A stretch of 64,000 bases of DNA from Devosia submarina (GCF_003056345.1 NZ_PYWB01000001.1:434001-498000); one strand, 5' to 3'; positions 1 through 7,502 are shown, numbered from the stretch's first letter. Numbers and translations are program-made. The notes: generated by a model from the letters alone, not told the origin.

Positions 1-1
1 T

Positions 2-238
2 GCCGGGACGCGACTTTGGGCGCATGTGTTCTGGCGCGACAGGGAGGAAGGCCTTAGACCAGAGAAGGCCGGATCACGAAGGCTGCGCTATGGTGCGCCA
101 GCGATCCTTGTTGGCGTGATCATCTTCCTTGGCATCTGGCCGAACCTGTTGATTGCGGCGGCCAAGATCGGTGCATCCGATGTGATTGATCCCGCGCGCT
201 ATATCGCAGCGGTGGGGCTGGCGGGAGGCGCGCCATGA
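2..238 (+). CDS. mrpD: Na+/H+ antiporter subunit D, C-terminal end (partial)
   Basis: This is the last 78 codons of a gene whose 5' part lies before the window. The visible protein has a basic loop followed by one hydrophobic helix (GVIIFLGIWPNLLIAAA) and a short tail, as at the end of MrpD/MnhD, a membrane subunit related to respiratory complex I NuoN. The identification rests mainly on context: the stop overlaps the start of mrpE, and mrpF and mrpG follow. The Mrp complex exchanges cytoplasmic Na+ for external protons at the inner membrane. The reading frame is open from base 2 with no start codon needed. Confidence 0.85.
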   Translation, partial: AGTRLWAHVFWRDREEGLRPEKAGSRRLRYGAPAILVGVIIFLGIWPNLLIAAAKIGASDVIDPARYIAAVGLAGGAP

Positions 239-714
239 GGCAGATTGTTCTGGGCGTTGCCCTTGTCCTGCTTTGGGCCGCGATCACGGCGAACTTCTCG
301 ACGCCCAACCTCGCCCTTGGCGCATTGGTGGCGCTTGGCGCGCTTGCCTTTTTGCGCCGCTCGTTTTCCCAACCGCTCCACTTCCGTAAGCTGCGGGCCC
401 TTCTTGGTCTTTCCATTTCCTTTTGCGTTGAACTGATGCTGAGCGCCATTCGCGTCGCCCGGGTGGTTCTGACCCCCGACCTTGATCGTGTGCTGCGGCC
501 CGCAATCTTTGCGTTTCCGCTGGGCGTGAAGTCCGACGCCGAGATTGCAACACTGGCCAATCTGATCACCCTCACGCCGGGCACGCTGAGCGTTGATGTT
601 TCGGACGATCGCACCATGCTTTACGTGCATGTGCTGCAACACACGACGCGCGAGGCCTTTATTGCCGAGTTGCAGAACGGGTTCGAGCGGCAGGTGCGGG
701 AGGTGTTCGCATGA
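235..714 (+). CDS. mrpE: Na+/H+ antiporter subunit E
   Basis: The 159-residue product matches MrpE/MnhE in length and layout. It has two hydrophobic helices at about residues 3-35, a basic segment, a third helix, and then a soluble C-terminal domain with the family-typical stretch [14 protein letters not shown] near residue 120. It is a small accessory subunit of the multi-subunit Mrp antiporter in the inner membrane. Its ATG overlaps the mrpD stop (ATGA) and its own stop overlaps mrpF, so the operon is probably translationally coupled. Confidence 0.92.
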   Translation: MRQIVLGVALVLLWAAITANFSTPNLALGALVALGALAFLRRSFSQPLHFRKLRALLGLSISFCVELMLSAIRVARVVLTPDLDRVLRPAIFAFPLGVKSDAEIATLANLITLTPGTLSVDVSDDRTMLYVHVLQHTTREAFIAELQNGFERQVREVFA

Positions 715-1004
715 CCCCGGCAGACGCCATTGCGCTGGCAAGCACCATTGCCCTGGCCATGCTCGGCCTGGCGCTGTTTTTTACCGTGTACCGCATTGTT
801 GTCGGGCCTACCCTGGCGGACCGGGTGCTCGCGCTTGACCTGCTGACGGTCTTGGCCATGGGCTTTGTGGGCGCCATGGCGATCCGCACCGGCATTACCC
901 TTTATATCGACATCGCCATTGCCTTGGCCCTGCTGGGCTTCCTCGCAACTGTCGCATTTGCCCGCTATATTCTTTCGCGGGCAGCATTGAAGGATAAGGG
1001 ATAA
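711..1004 (+). CDS. mrpF: Na+/H+ antiporter subunit F
   Basis: The 97-residue protein has three predicted membrane helices. It carries the MrpF hallmark: a segment [19 protein letters not shown] between helices 1 and 2, followed by a helix and then the [17 protein letters not shown] segment. It is an integral subunit of the Mrp Na+/H+ antiporter. The start codon overlaps the end of mrpE by 4 bases, and the stop TAA shares its last base with the ATG of mrpG. No unusual features were seen. Confidence 0.93.
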   Translation: MTPADAIALASTIALAMLGLALFFTVYRIVVGPTLADRVLALDLLTVLAMGFVGAMAIRTGITLYIDIAIALALLGFLATVAFARYILSRAALKDKG

Positions 1005-1348
1005 TGGAGGATCTCGCCATTTACCTCGGCTGCCTGCTCTTGGTGGCAGGCGCAGGCTTTTCCCTTCTGGCAGCTGTCGGCGTTGTGCGCCTGCCGGACC
1101 TGCTTACCCGCATGCATGCCGCGTCCAAGGCCGGTGCGGTGGGGGGCGGGTTGATCCTTTTGGCCGTGCCGCTGGTTGCCCTCGACGCCAGTGTTGCCCT
1201 GCGCGCAATATTGGGCGTGTTGTTTCTTTTACTTACAACGCCCGTTTCAGCACATCTTCTGGCCCGCGCCAGTCTTACTGCGCCGGACCGGGGCACCCCA
1301 ATGATAAAAATAAACGAACTCGAGCGCGAAAAACGTATCAGTCCATAG
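1004..1348 (+). CDS. mrpG: Na+/H+ antiporter subunit G
   Basis: The 114-residue protein has three hydrophobic segments and the MrpG signature VVRLPDLLTRMHAASKAGAVGG at about residues 26-47, a loop conserved across the PhaG/MnhG family. It is the last subunit of the Mrp Na+/H+ antiporter operon seen here. Its C-terminal tail after about residue 90 is charged and cytoplasmic. The ATG lies on the last base of the mrpF stop (TAATG). About 127 bases without a gene separate it from mucR, so the antiporter operon probably ends here. Confidence 0.93.
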   Translation: MEDLAIYLGCLLLVAGAGFSLLAAVGVVRLPDLLTRMHAASKAGAVGGGLILLAVPLVALDASVALRAILGVLFLLLTTPVSAHLLARASLTAPDRGTPMIKINELEREKRISP

Positions 1349-1475
1349 CAATTGTCAGCTAGACGTTACATGTTAATCGCGCTTGATTGGCTTGCCCCAA
1401 GCAGTAAACGCACCTAGATGTTTATTACAGCCACGACTGCTTCGTTGCGGCTTGATAAGCATGGAAGGTTGATAA

Positions 1476-1898
1476 ATGATAGATACTGCCAGTGCAGCGA
1501 CTGGTCACGAGCAAGAACTGATTGAGCTAAGCACCGAAATCGTGGCTGCTTATGTCAGTCACAATGCTCTTAGCCCGTCCGATCTGCCCAAGTTGATCAT
1601 GGAAGTGCACGGCGCTTTGCGGTCTTTGTCGTCCGATGAAGTGGTGGTTGCTAGCGAGGAACTCAAGCCGGCCGTGCCGGTGCGCAAGTCCGTTGCAGCT
1701 GACTACATTATTTGTCTGGAAGACGGCAAAAAGTTCAAGTCGCTCAAGCGCCATCTGCGCACGCATTATAATCTCTCCCCCGAAGAATACCGCGAGAAGT
1801 GGGGTCTGCCAGCTGACTATCCCATGGTTGCACCGAGCTATTCGGCAACCCGCTCCAAGCTGGCCAAGGACAATGGCCTGGGCCGCAAGGCCGCCTGA
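1476..1898 (+). CDS. mucR: MucR/Ros family zinc-finger transcriptional regulator
   Basis: The 140-residue protein has the full MucR layout: an N-terminal oligomerisation region with SPSDLPKLIMEVHGAL, and a C-terminal prokaryotic zinc finger. The visible ligands are Cys80, Asp83, His93 and His97. Asp replaces the second Cys, as in known rhizobial MucR variants. The tail GLPADYPMVAPSYSATRS is highly conserved in the family. MucR proteins bind AT-rich DNA and act as global H-NS-like silencers of exopolysaccharide, motility, virulence and cell-cycle genes. The gene is monocistronic, with a strong terminator after it. It directly precedes the GafY/GafZ-like pair, which it could silence (inference). 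Confidence 0.95.
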   Translation: MIDTASAATGHEQELIELSTEIVAAYVSHNALSPSDLPKLIMEVHGALRSLSSDEVVVASEELKPAVPVRKSVAADYIICLEDGKKFKSLKRHLRTHYNLSPEEYREKWGLPADYPMVAPSYSATRSKLAKDNGLGRKAA

Positions 1899-1975
1899 GT
1901 CCTTTCACGCAACGAGACGTCGCGTCCGAACCGGCTGAATTTCAGCCCCTTGCGGACCCCGGCGACAACTAAAAA

Positions 1976-2015
1976 TTCAACCGGCCGCTCCTCGTGAGTG
2001 GCCGTTTGAACTTTT
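1976..2015 (+). terminator. Rho-independent terminator after mucR
   Basis: A hairpin forms between TTCAA-cc-GGCC-g-CTC (1976-1990) and GAG-t-GGCC-gt-TTGAA (1996-2010) with a 5-base loop. It is followed by CTTTT. The stem includes one G-U pair and small symmetric mismatches. It lies 78 bases after the mucR stop and before the next promoter region, so it should separate mucR transcription from the following gene pair. Confidence 0.7.
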
Positions 2016-2024
2016 GGCGCCCCG

Positions 2025-2042
2025 AACTTATCCAACTTATCC
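2025..2042 (+). repeat. Tandem 9-bp direct repeat AACTTATCC
   Basis: Two exact copies of AACTTATCC lie head to tail upstream of the DnaA-domain-like gene. The core TTATCC resembles the first half of a DnaA box (TTATCCACA). Single copies occur at 18436-18444, upstream of the GTA cluster, and on the other strand at 7495-7503. The repeat is directly visible; any binding role is inference. Confidence 0.5.
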
Positions 2043-2066
2043 CCCCAGGCTTGCCAGGCTTCAGAT

Positions 2067-2086
2067 TATAGGAATATATTCCTGTA
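2067..2086. promoter_or_regulatory. Palindromic operator candidate upstream of the gafY-like gene
   Basis: The sequence contains the perfect 14-bp palindrome AGGAATATATTCCT at 2070-2083, extended to 20 bp with one mismatched pair. It lies 18 bases before the ATG at 2104 and just upstream of the GGAGG ribosome binding site. Its AT-rich centre stands out in GC-rich DNA. A dimeric repressor of the helix-turn-helix type, or autoregulation, would fit this position. Confidence 0.5.
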
Positions 2087-2103
2087 TCTGGAGGGGTGCT
2101 GAA

Positions 2104-2457
2104 ATGTTCGACTCGGCGCAAGCATCTGCAACAATCTATCCTGATCGCGCCATTGCGGACGTGATTTCCTTGGTCGCAAGGGAGAAAAACGTTCCCCAGC
2201 GTCTACTTACCCATCCGTCGCGCTGCCGGGCCACTGCCTCGCAAGCGCGCCATCTGGCCATGTACCTTTCCTATGTCGTGCTCGGGCGGACCCTGGCGGA
2301 GATCGGAGAAGAGTTCGGGCGCGATAGGACAACAGTCTCATATGCCTGCGCGCATATAGAGGATCTGCGCGATGATCCGGCTTTTGACGCCGAGGTGTTG
2401 CGCCTTGAAGCCTGGCTGGAAGCTGCAGATGGAGCGTCGCACCATGCCGCAGCCTGA
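2104..2457 (+). CDS. gafY: DnaA domain IV-like DNA-binding protein, GafY-like
   Basis: The 117-residue protein has a C-terminal half that matches the DNA-binding domain IV of DnaA: a helix SQARHLAMYLSYVVL, then EIGEEFGRDRTTVSYACAHI, which corresponds to the DnaA signature region. It has no AAA+ ATPase domain, so it is not an initiator. As I recall the literature, the Rhodobacter GTA activator GafA has a DnaA-like N-terminal part, and in Caulobacter the two halves are separate proteins, GafY and GafZ. This gene would be the GafY half. ATG 2104 is chosen over an upstream TTG because GGAGG lies 8-12 bases before it. It overlaps the next gene by 14 bases. Confidence 0.72.
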   Translation: MFDSAQASATIYPDRAIADVISLVAREKNVPQRLLTHPSRCRATASQARHLAMYLSYVVLGRTLAEIGEEFGRDRTTVSYACAHIEDLRDDPAFDAEVLRLEAWLEAADGASHHAAA

Positions 2458-2944
2458 GGAGAGTAGCCTGCTGCGGCTGGCAAGTGCGCGGGGCGGGGAG
2501 GCGGCCTTTCTGCTGCCGCATCACCTGGCCGCCGCCGAACGCCTGGAGCGGATGATCGGGCGGGCGCTGCTGAGCCCACGGCTCACCATGTCCTATGACG
2601 GCGTAAATTCGGGCCGGCGGGGCAGGGGCGGGAGCAATCATGCCGCTGACATGAGCGACACGGTGGCCGAAGCGCGCCAGAAGCTCAATATATTGGCGGG
2701 CAAGCTGCCGGCGGATTGCTGGAATGTGGTCTTTGATGTTTGTGGGCTGGGCAAGGGCCTGCAGGCGATCGAGACAGAACGGAGCTGGCCAAGACGGGGT
2801 GCCAAGCTCGTGCTGCGCGTTGCGCTCGACCTGCTTGCGTCAGAATGGGGTCTCTCGCCTCATGTGGCGAGAATGGCAGGTGCCGGCACAAGGGGATGGC
2901 TCGAGGAACGCTTGCCGCTGATCACACGAGCGGAGGCGTGTTAG
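2444..2944 (+). CDS. gafZ: DUF6456 domain protein, GafZ-like
   Basis: The 166-residue protein has a variable N-terminal half and a conserved C-terminal domain (about residues 75-160). That domain contains ARQKLNILAGKLPADCWNVV, then CGLGKGLQAIE, RRGAKLVLRVALDLLASEWG. This is the DUF6456 pattern, which I recall as the C-terminal part of GafA and of the separate GafZ protein that activates GTA genes with GafY. ATG 2444 has GGAG 9 bases upstream, inside the preceding gene, so the two proteins are probably made in fixed proportion. Its stop overlaps the convergent sufE stop by 4 bases. Function as a GTA activator is inference from family and pairing. Confidence 0.7.
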   Translation: MPQPEESSLLRLASARGGEAAFLLPHHLAAAERLERMIGRALLSPRLTMSYDGVNSGRRGRGGSNHAADMSDTVAEARQKLNILAGKLPADCWNVVFDVCGLGKGLQAIETERSWPRRGAKLVLRVALDLLASEWGLSPHVARMAGAGTRGWLEERLPLITRAEAC

Positions 2945-3366
2945 CTCAGCGCCTGGGCTTCCGCGCGAATACGGTTGACCATGGCAACAAGGCCATTGGA
3001 GCGCTGCATGCCCAGATGCTCACTGAGCCCAATCTGCTTGAAAAGGGCAATGCCGTCCGTTTCGGCGATCTCCGAGACGGGCCGTCCCGAGTAAAGGGCG
3101 AGCAGGATCGCCACCAGGCCCTTGGTGATAATCGCATCGGACTGGCCACGGAAGGTGAGGGTCGTACTGCCGGCAGCGCTGTCTGCGTCCGAAACCAGCC
3201 AGACATTGGACACGCAGCCCTTGACCCGGTTTTCGGCGGTCTTTTCGCTTTCGGACATTTCGGGCAGGGCCTGCCCAAGCTCGATCACATAGTTCAGCCG
3301 CTCCTCCCAATCATCAAGAAAGGAAAGGTTTTCGGCAATGTCCTGGAAGGCTGCGGGTTCGCTCAT
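2941..3366 (-). CDS. sufE: SufE family cysteine desulfuration protein
   Basis: The 141-residue protein has the SufE fold signature: LNYVIELGQALP near the N-terminus, then RVKGCVSNVWL with the sulfur-accepting cysteine at residue 51, and later GLVAILLALYSGRP. SufE takes persulfide sulfur from the cysteine desulfurase SufS and passes it to the SufBCD scaffold for iron-sulfur cluster assembly in the cytoplasm. No other suf gene is next to it here; stand-alone sufE genes are common in Hyphomicrobiales. It is convergent with the GafZ-like gene. Confidence 0.93.
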   Translation of the reverse strand: MSEPAAFQDIAENLSFLDDWEERLNYVIELGQALPEMSESEKTAENRVKGCVSNVWLVSDADSAAGSTTLTFRGQSDAIITKGLVAILLALYSGRPVSEIAETDGIALFKQIGLSEHLGMQRSNGLVAMVNRIRAEAQALS

Positions 3367-3436
3367 GGCTGCTATCTAAGGTGGCTGGTGCCCGGCTGCA
3401 AGGCAAACGCAACATCCGAAGCACGGGCAATGCTCC

Positions 3437-3473
3437 ATAAAAAGACCCCAAGCACGGGGCTGCGTGCTTGGGG
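3437..3473 (-). terminator. Rho-independent terminator downstream of the DUF5330 gene
   Basis: A perfect 11-bp stem CCCCAAGCACG / CGTGCTTGGGG (3446-3456 and 3463-3473) with a 6-base loop is followed, on the minus strand, by TCTTTTTAT. It terminates transcripts that come from the DUF5330 gene and so insulates sufE from it. Confidence 0.85.
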
Positions 3474-3537
3474 TAGGGCCAGCGGAGATAGGGTTCGCAG
3501 CTTGGGGAAGCGACGCACCGCTGGGATGGGGTAGTGC

Positions 3538-3819
3538 CTAGCCCGCGCGATCTAGCCGCGGCCGGGGAACAGGGACCGAATTGTTGGGCGGTATGGGAGC
3601 GCCGACCGAGGGAGATGCAAGGACGGCCGCGGCCACAGCCTTGCCGCCGATGCATTCAAAGCTCGTGCATTGGATGGCGGTGACCTGTTCGGCCACGACC
3701 TGCTTGCCGGCATCCAGCGCTAGGCGCGCCACGGCATTGCCATCGGGCAGATCAACGCCCGGCTTGATCACCAGATAGGCGGCTGTCAGCCAGAACACGG
3801 ATCGCACAACAACAAACAT
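3538..3819 (-). CDS. DUF5330 domain-containing exported small protein
   Basis: The 93-residue protein begins with a hydrophobic segment (FVVVRSVFWLTAAYLVI) that may be a signal anchor. A conserved region with two cysteines follows (QCTSFECIGGKA, around residues 50-60), and the tail is proline-rich. This matches the small DUF5330 family found in Hyphomicrobiales, for which I know no function. It is monocistronic, with its own terminator. The 325 bases upstream are shared with the divergent histidine kinase gene. Confidence 0.75.
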   Translation of the reverse strand: MFVVVRSVFWLTAAYLVIKPGVDLPDGNAVARLALDAGKQVVAEQVTAIQCTSFECIGGKAVAAAVLASPSVGAPIPPNNSVPVPRPRLDRAG

Positions 3820-4016
3820 GGCGGCACCTCGGTAATTGGGCAGGTTTTTGGTCTGTAATCGGGAGGCTAGCGGGGTGCCATTAAGTCGATCTCGCGCATT
3901 TCCATAAAATTTGAATCAAATCCCTTGCACGCTGCAAAGAGGTTACACGCCTTGTTTACGCTATCAGGAAAAACCGGAGCTTCGGAAGCAGTCGGAAGCC
4001 CTTATGGGCCGCTGAT

Positions 4017-4031
4017 TTAAGCTGCCCTTAG
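4017..4031. promoter_or_regulatory. CtrA-box-like motif upstream of the histidine kinase
   Basis: The gene-free stretch 3820-4144 contains TTAA-N7-TTAG at 4017-4031, one base away from the full CtrA site TTAA-N7-TTAA. It also holds a GANTC (CcrM) site at 3913-3917 and the inverted repeat TTGCA-cgc-TGCAA at 3925-3937. Nothing else clear is seen there. The motif lies 114 bases before the kinase start codon. Cell-cycle control is inference from the motif alone. Confidence 0.35.
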
Positions 4032-4144
4032 CTCTTGGGGAGCAGTTTGCCATCAACAAGACCCGGAACCTCATTCGGGCGGGCTCGGGTGAAACGAACC
4101 GGACCCGCGGTGCCGCGAGCACCGTCACAAACGGCGTCGTAATA

Positions 4145-5959
4145 GTGAGTAAGCGTATGCGTAGCCTGTTCTCTTTCGGCGCAAGCAAAGAGATGTCGTT
4201 GGCCATAGCAGGCACAGGGCATCGCCCTGAAATGCTGCGGCGCAAAACGCTCGCCAACAATTCCCGGCTCACGATTATTTTGTGTGCGCTCGCGGTTCCC
4301 CTGGCCATGTTCTGGCTGGTGGGCGGGCACGCAATGCCGCTTCTGCTGGTGAGCCTTGGGCTGGTTGGTGGGCTCGTTACCCTGGCCTTGCACCAACGCG
4401 GGCTGTTCGAGCATGCCGCGACCGGGCAGGTCTGCACCATGTTCGCGGGCGGCCTGTTGCTGACCCTTGCCGATCCTCAGCTGGTGGACGCAGGCCTTGC
4501 CGTTGCGCTGATGGCGCCGGTGCTTGCCTCCATGCTGGGGCGCGCTGCATTACGCCGCCAGAGCTGGGCTGTTCTGGCTGGCGTGGGCCTGGTGGGTGTT
4601 GCTGCTACCCTTCTGCCCGCGCCGGAGATGGACGGGGGAATCTTGCTGGCGACGGGCGGATGGGCGTTCCTGGTCAGCGTCGTTGTGGTGCTTCATACCG
4701 CAAACCGCATCAGCGCTGCCTATGAAGTCTATGACAAGGCCCAGGTGAACGCTTATCGCCACCTGATCGAGCATGTGCAGGACGCCGTGCTGCGCTTTTC
4801 CAATGAGGGCGAAGTGTTGATGGCGTCGCAATCGTCCGAATCGTTGTTTGGCTGCCGCCGCTACCAGCTAACCGGTAGTGGTCTCACCGAGCGGCTGCAT
4901 GTTGCCGATCGGCCGGCATTCCTTACTGCCTTTGCCGATGCCAATCGGGGTGGCAAGTCGCGCATGTTGGAAGTGCGAATGCGCCACGACGATGCCCATG
5001 CCAGCACCAGCCTGCCACGCTTCATCTGGGTGGAAGTCAGCCTGTCGCCCGTGATCGAGCCGGAAAGCGATGGCTCCTACGAGGTCATTGCCCTGTTGCG
5101 CGACATCACCGGCCGCAAGGACACCGAAGTCGCCATGGCCGAAGCACGTCGCGTGGCCGAAGAAGCTTCGGAAGCCAAGTCGCGTTTTCTCGCCACCATC
5201 GGGCACGAATTGCGCACCCCGCTCAATGCCGTGGTCGGCTTTTCGGAAATGATGACGTCGGGTATTGGTGGCGAGCTGTCCGACACGCACCGTGAATATG
5301 CCGGGCTTATTCACCAGAGCGGCAAGCATTTGCTTGAGGTAGTGCGCATGCTGCTCGACATGTCGCGGCTGGAAGCCGGCAAGTTCGAGCTGCAGGCCGA
5401 GCCCTTTGCTGCCCAGGACATCATCGAGCCCTGCTTTGGCATGGTGGATGCGCTGGCACAAAGCCGCAATGTACGCCTGGTGGCGGATATTGGCCGGCAC
5501 CTGCCCATGCTGGTGGCCGATGAGCGCGCCTGCCGGCAAATCCTGCTGAACCTCCTCTCCAACGCTATCAAGTTCAGCCATCCCGGCGGCGTCGTTACCG
5601 TGACCCTCAAGCGCCAGGGCACGAGTTTGAACCTCTCGGTCAGCGATCAGGGAATCGGTATGGCGCCAGAATCGCTGCAGCGAATCGGGGAGGCCTTTTT
5701 CCAGGAACATGGCGGATTGGCACGCAGCTACGAGGGAACGGGCCTGGGCCTGTCCATCGTCAAGGGTTTGGTGGACCTGCATCAGGGCACGCTGCGCGCC
5801 ATGAGCGAAATTGGGGCGGGGACAACCGTGACTGTTTTGTTGCCCATAAACGGTCCGGCAATAAAGTCCGAGGAAACTGCCACCGTAACGCCGATCCGCA
5901 AAGAACCCGCCGCCACTCCCCTATCCTCATGGCAAGACGAAAAAAGAAAAGCGCAATGA
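4145..5959 (+). CDS. Membrane-bound PAS-domain sensor histidine kinase, DivJ/PleC type
   Basis: The 604-residue protein has about six hydrophobic segments between residues 40 and 190, a PAS domain at about 205-320, and a complete kinase core. The H-box IGHELRTPLNAVVGFSEMM has the phospho-accepting His354. It is followed by the N-box NLLSNAIKF, SDQGIGMA and GTGLGLSIVKGL. The layout and the H-box resemble the DivJ/PleC/PdhS kinases that control DivK and CtrA in alphaproteobacteria, but the exact member cannot be fixed here. The GTG start is uncertain; ATG at 4157 or 4193 is possible. It is coupled to the peptidoglycan-binding gene behind it. Confidence 0.88.
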   Translation: MSKRMRSLFSFGASKEMSLAIAGTGHRPEMLRRKTLANNSRLTIILCALAVPLAMFWLVGGHAMPLLLVSLGLVGGLVTLALHQRGLFEHAATGQVCTMFAGGLLLTLADPQLVDAGLAVALMAPVLASMLGRAALRRQSWAVLAGVGLVGVAATLLPAPEMDGGILLATGGWAFLVSVVVVLHTANRISAAYEVYDKAQVNAYRHLIEHVQDAVLRFSNEGEVLMASQSSESLFGCRRYQLTGSGLTERLHVADRPAFLTAFADANRGGKSRMLEVRMRHDDAHASTSLPRFIWVEVSLSPVIEPESDGSYEVIALLRDITGRKDTEVAMAEARRVAEEASEAKSRFLATIGHELRTPLNAVVGFSEMMTSGIGGELSDTHREYAGLIHQSGKHLLEVVRMLLDMSRLEAGKFELQAEPFAAQDIIEPCFGMVDALAQSRNVRLVADIGRHLPMLVADERACRQILLNLLSNAIKFSHPGGVVTVTLKRQGTSLNLSVSDQGIGMAPESLQRIGEAFFQEHGGLARSYEGTGLGLSIVKGLVDLHQGTLRAMSEIGAGTTVTVLLPINGPAIKSEETATVTPIRKEPAATPLSSWQDEKRKAQ

Positions 5960-7128
5960 CGGCTTCCACTCTTTCGAACCTGTCCCTTGCGGCAGGCGGC
6001 GCCGTTGCGTCCACTCTGGGACGCGCCGGCGCCTGGGCTTTTGCGCGCTATATGCGTGCTCCGCTCGCCTCCACGAGCCTGCTCGCCATGGTCACCATGA
6101 CCGCCATGGCCGGCAGCAATGCTCTTTATTTCCAGACCCATCGCCATCCTGCGCCGTTCTTCGGGCAACCGCAGGACGTGCCTGTGCCAGTTGCAGCACC
6201 CGCTGTCGCACCCACGCCGCTGGCTGCTCCCCAGGAGCGTACCGCCGTTTTGCCGGCGATCGAGAACCAGACCACCGGAAGCGTCTCGGCGCCCGCGCCG
6301 CAGGTGCAGCCCATTCCTGACCGCCCGGTGGGCAACAAGGAAGCTTTTGACGTCCAGAAGAAGCTGTTCGAGCTTGGCCTGTTCGAGGGCAAGGTCGATG
6401 GCTTTTACGGCCCGATGACGGCGCGCGCCATTCGCGCTTTTGAAGAGCGCAATGGTATGGAGCCAACGGGCGCCCTGACGCCAACGATTGTGGATGCGAT
6501 CATGCGGGCTGATGCCGCGGGGCGGATGCCTGTGGCGCAGGCGCCTGCAGTTGCCGCGCCCGTTGTTCAGCCTCAAACGGCGCCTGTGGTGCAGCAGGCA
6601 GTGGCACCGCAACCGGCTCCACAACAGGATCGTGTGGTCGCGCAGCTGCCTCCGCTGAGCCCAGTGGACAATGCCGTGGATGTGGTCGGCAATGCGGCGG
6701 CCGAAACCCTTGATTCCATTGTGGCGGCAGTGGGCGGCACGCGCTCGGCGCCAGCTGCCAATGAAGCCAAGCCTCCGGCCGCCTTGCCCATGCTGGCCAG
6801 CAGTGCCCAGCCCATGCCGCCGCCGGTACAAGTGGCGTCCCTGCAGCCCATGCGCGCGCCGGCGGAAGTCGCGCCCCAGCAGCCCGTTCCAGACCAGACA
6901 GTCGCGGCGAACACGACCATCGCGCCGGCCAACAATCTGCAGTTGGTGACGCAAATCCAGCGCGGGCTGGCGAGCCTTGGGTTTTATCATGGCTCCATTG
7001 ACGGGCACCCGGGCGATGCCACGGCCAAGGCGATCCGGGAGTTTGAAAACTTCCACAGCTACAAGGTGACCGGGCAAATTAAGCCGGACCTCGTTGGCCT
7101 GTTGCGCGACGCCGGCGCCTCGATCTAG
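5929..7128 (+). CDS. Peptidoglycan-binding protein with two PGB_1 domains
   Basis: The 399-residue protein has one membrane-spanning segment near residues 40-70, then two peptidoglycan-binding domains of the PG_binding_1 type. They lie around residues 140-190 (VQKKLFELGLFEGKVDGFYG) and 345-395 (IQRGLASLGFYHGSIDGHPG). They are separated by a long Ala/Pro/Gln-rich low-complexity linker. It is probably anchored in the inner membrane with the binding domains in the periplasm. The start is either ATG 5929, overlapping the kinase by 31 bases, or ATG 5956, which gives an ATGA overlap; the latter is equally likely. Confidence 0.82.
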   Translation: MARRKKKSAMTASTLSNLSLAAGGAVASTLGRAGAWAFARYMRAPLASTSLLAMVTMTAMAGSNALYFQTHRHPAPFFGQPQDVPVPVAAPAVAPTPLAAPQERTAVLPAIENQTTGSVSAPAPQVQPIPDRPVGNKEAFDVQKKLFELGLFEGKVDGFYGPMTARAIRAFEERNGMEPTGALTPTIVDAIMRADAAGRMPVAQAPAVAAPVVQPQTAPVVQQAVAPQPAPQQDRVVAQLPPLSPVDNAVDVVGNAAAETLDSIVAAVGGTRSAPAANEAKPPAALPMLASSAQPMPPPVQVASLQPMRAPAEVAPQQPVPDQTVAANTTIAPANNLQLVTQIQRGLASLGFYHGSIDGHPGDATAKAIREFENFHSYKVTGQIKPDLVGLLRDAGASI

Positions 7129-7464
7129 GTGAGCCGGCTGCGCAGCGATCTTTGGTGCGCCGTTTTCGTGCGGCGCCACAATGATCTGGGCAATATGTGC
7201 GTGGTGTCCCGAAGGGGGGATCCAATCGCAGGGCAGGTGTTTATCGAGGTGGATCACCTCGATGGCACCGTATCGCTTTTCACCCCCGCGCCCATGGCCA
7301 GCCGGCCCGACAATGCGAGCCTGGTATTTCAACGCCGCTTTGCGCGGGCGGAACCGGGAAAGGTCCGCGAACGCATTGCACGCGAGTTGGAGTTTGACCC
7401 GGACTTATGGGTGCTGAGCCTTGACCTGCGGGGTGACGATCCCGGGATCGAGATCGCCTCCTGA
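7129..7464 (+). CDS. DUF1491 family protein
   Basis: The 111-residue soluble protein matches DUF1491: LRSDLWCAVFVRRHND at the start, then a beta-rich middle with GDPIAGQVFIEVDHLDG and a C-terminal ERIARELEFDPDLWVL. The function is unknown to me. The GTG start directly follows the stop of the peptidoglycan-binding gene, with no gap. It is therefore the third gene of the kinase operon, and the grouping suggests a role linked to the envelope or cell cycle (inference). Confidence 0.85.
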   Translation: MSRLRSDLWCAVFVRRHNDLGNMCVVSRRGDPIAGQVFIEVDHLDGTVSLFTPAPMASRPDNASLVFQRRFARAEPGKVRERIARELEFDPDLWVLSLDLRGDDPGIEIAS

Positions 7465-7502
7465 ACAGCACTATAGCTGCGCCTGCCGCAACGGGGATAA
7501 GT

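Noticed and set aside
2014..2103. An earlier TTG start for the GafY-like gene
   Set aside because: The extension reads through the terminator tail, tandem repeat and palindrome, and ATG 2104 has a GGAGG at good distance.
5782..7332. A 516-codon frame on the minus strand opposite the peptidoglycan-binding gene
   Set aside because: It is antisense to a gene with two recognisable domains; the composition is His/Arg-rich and not protein-like.
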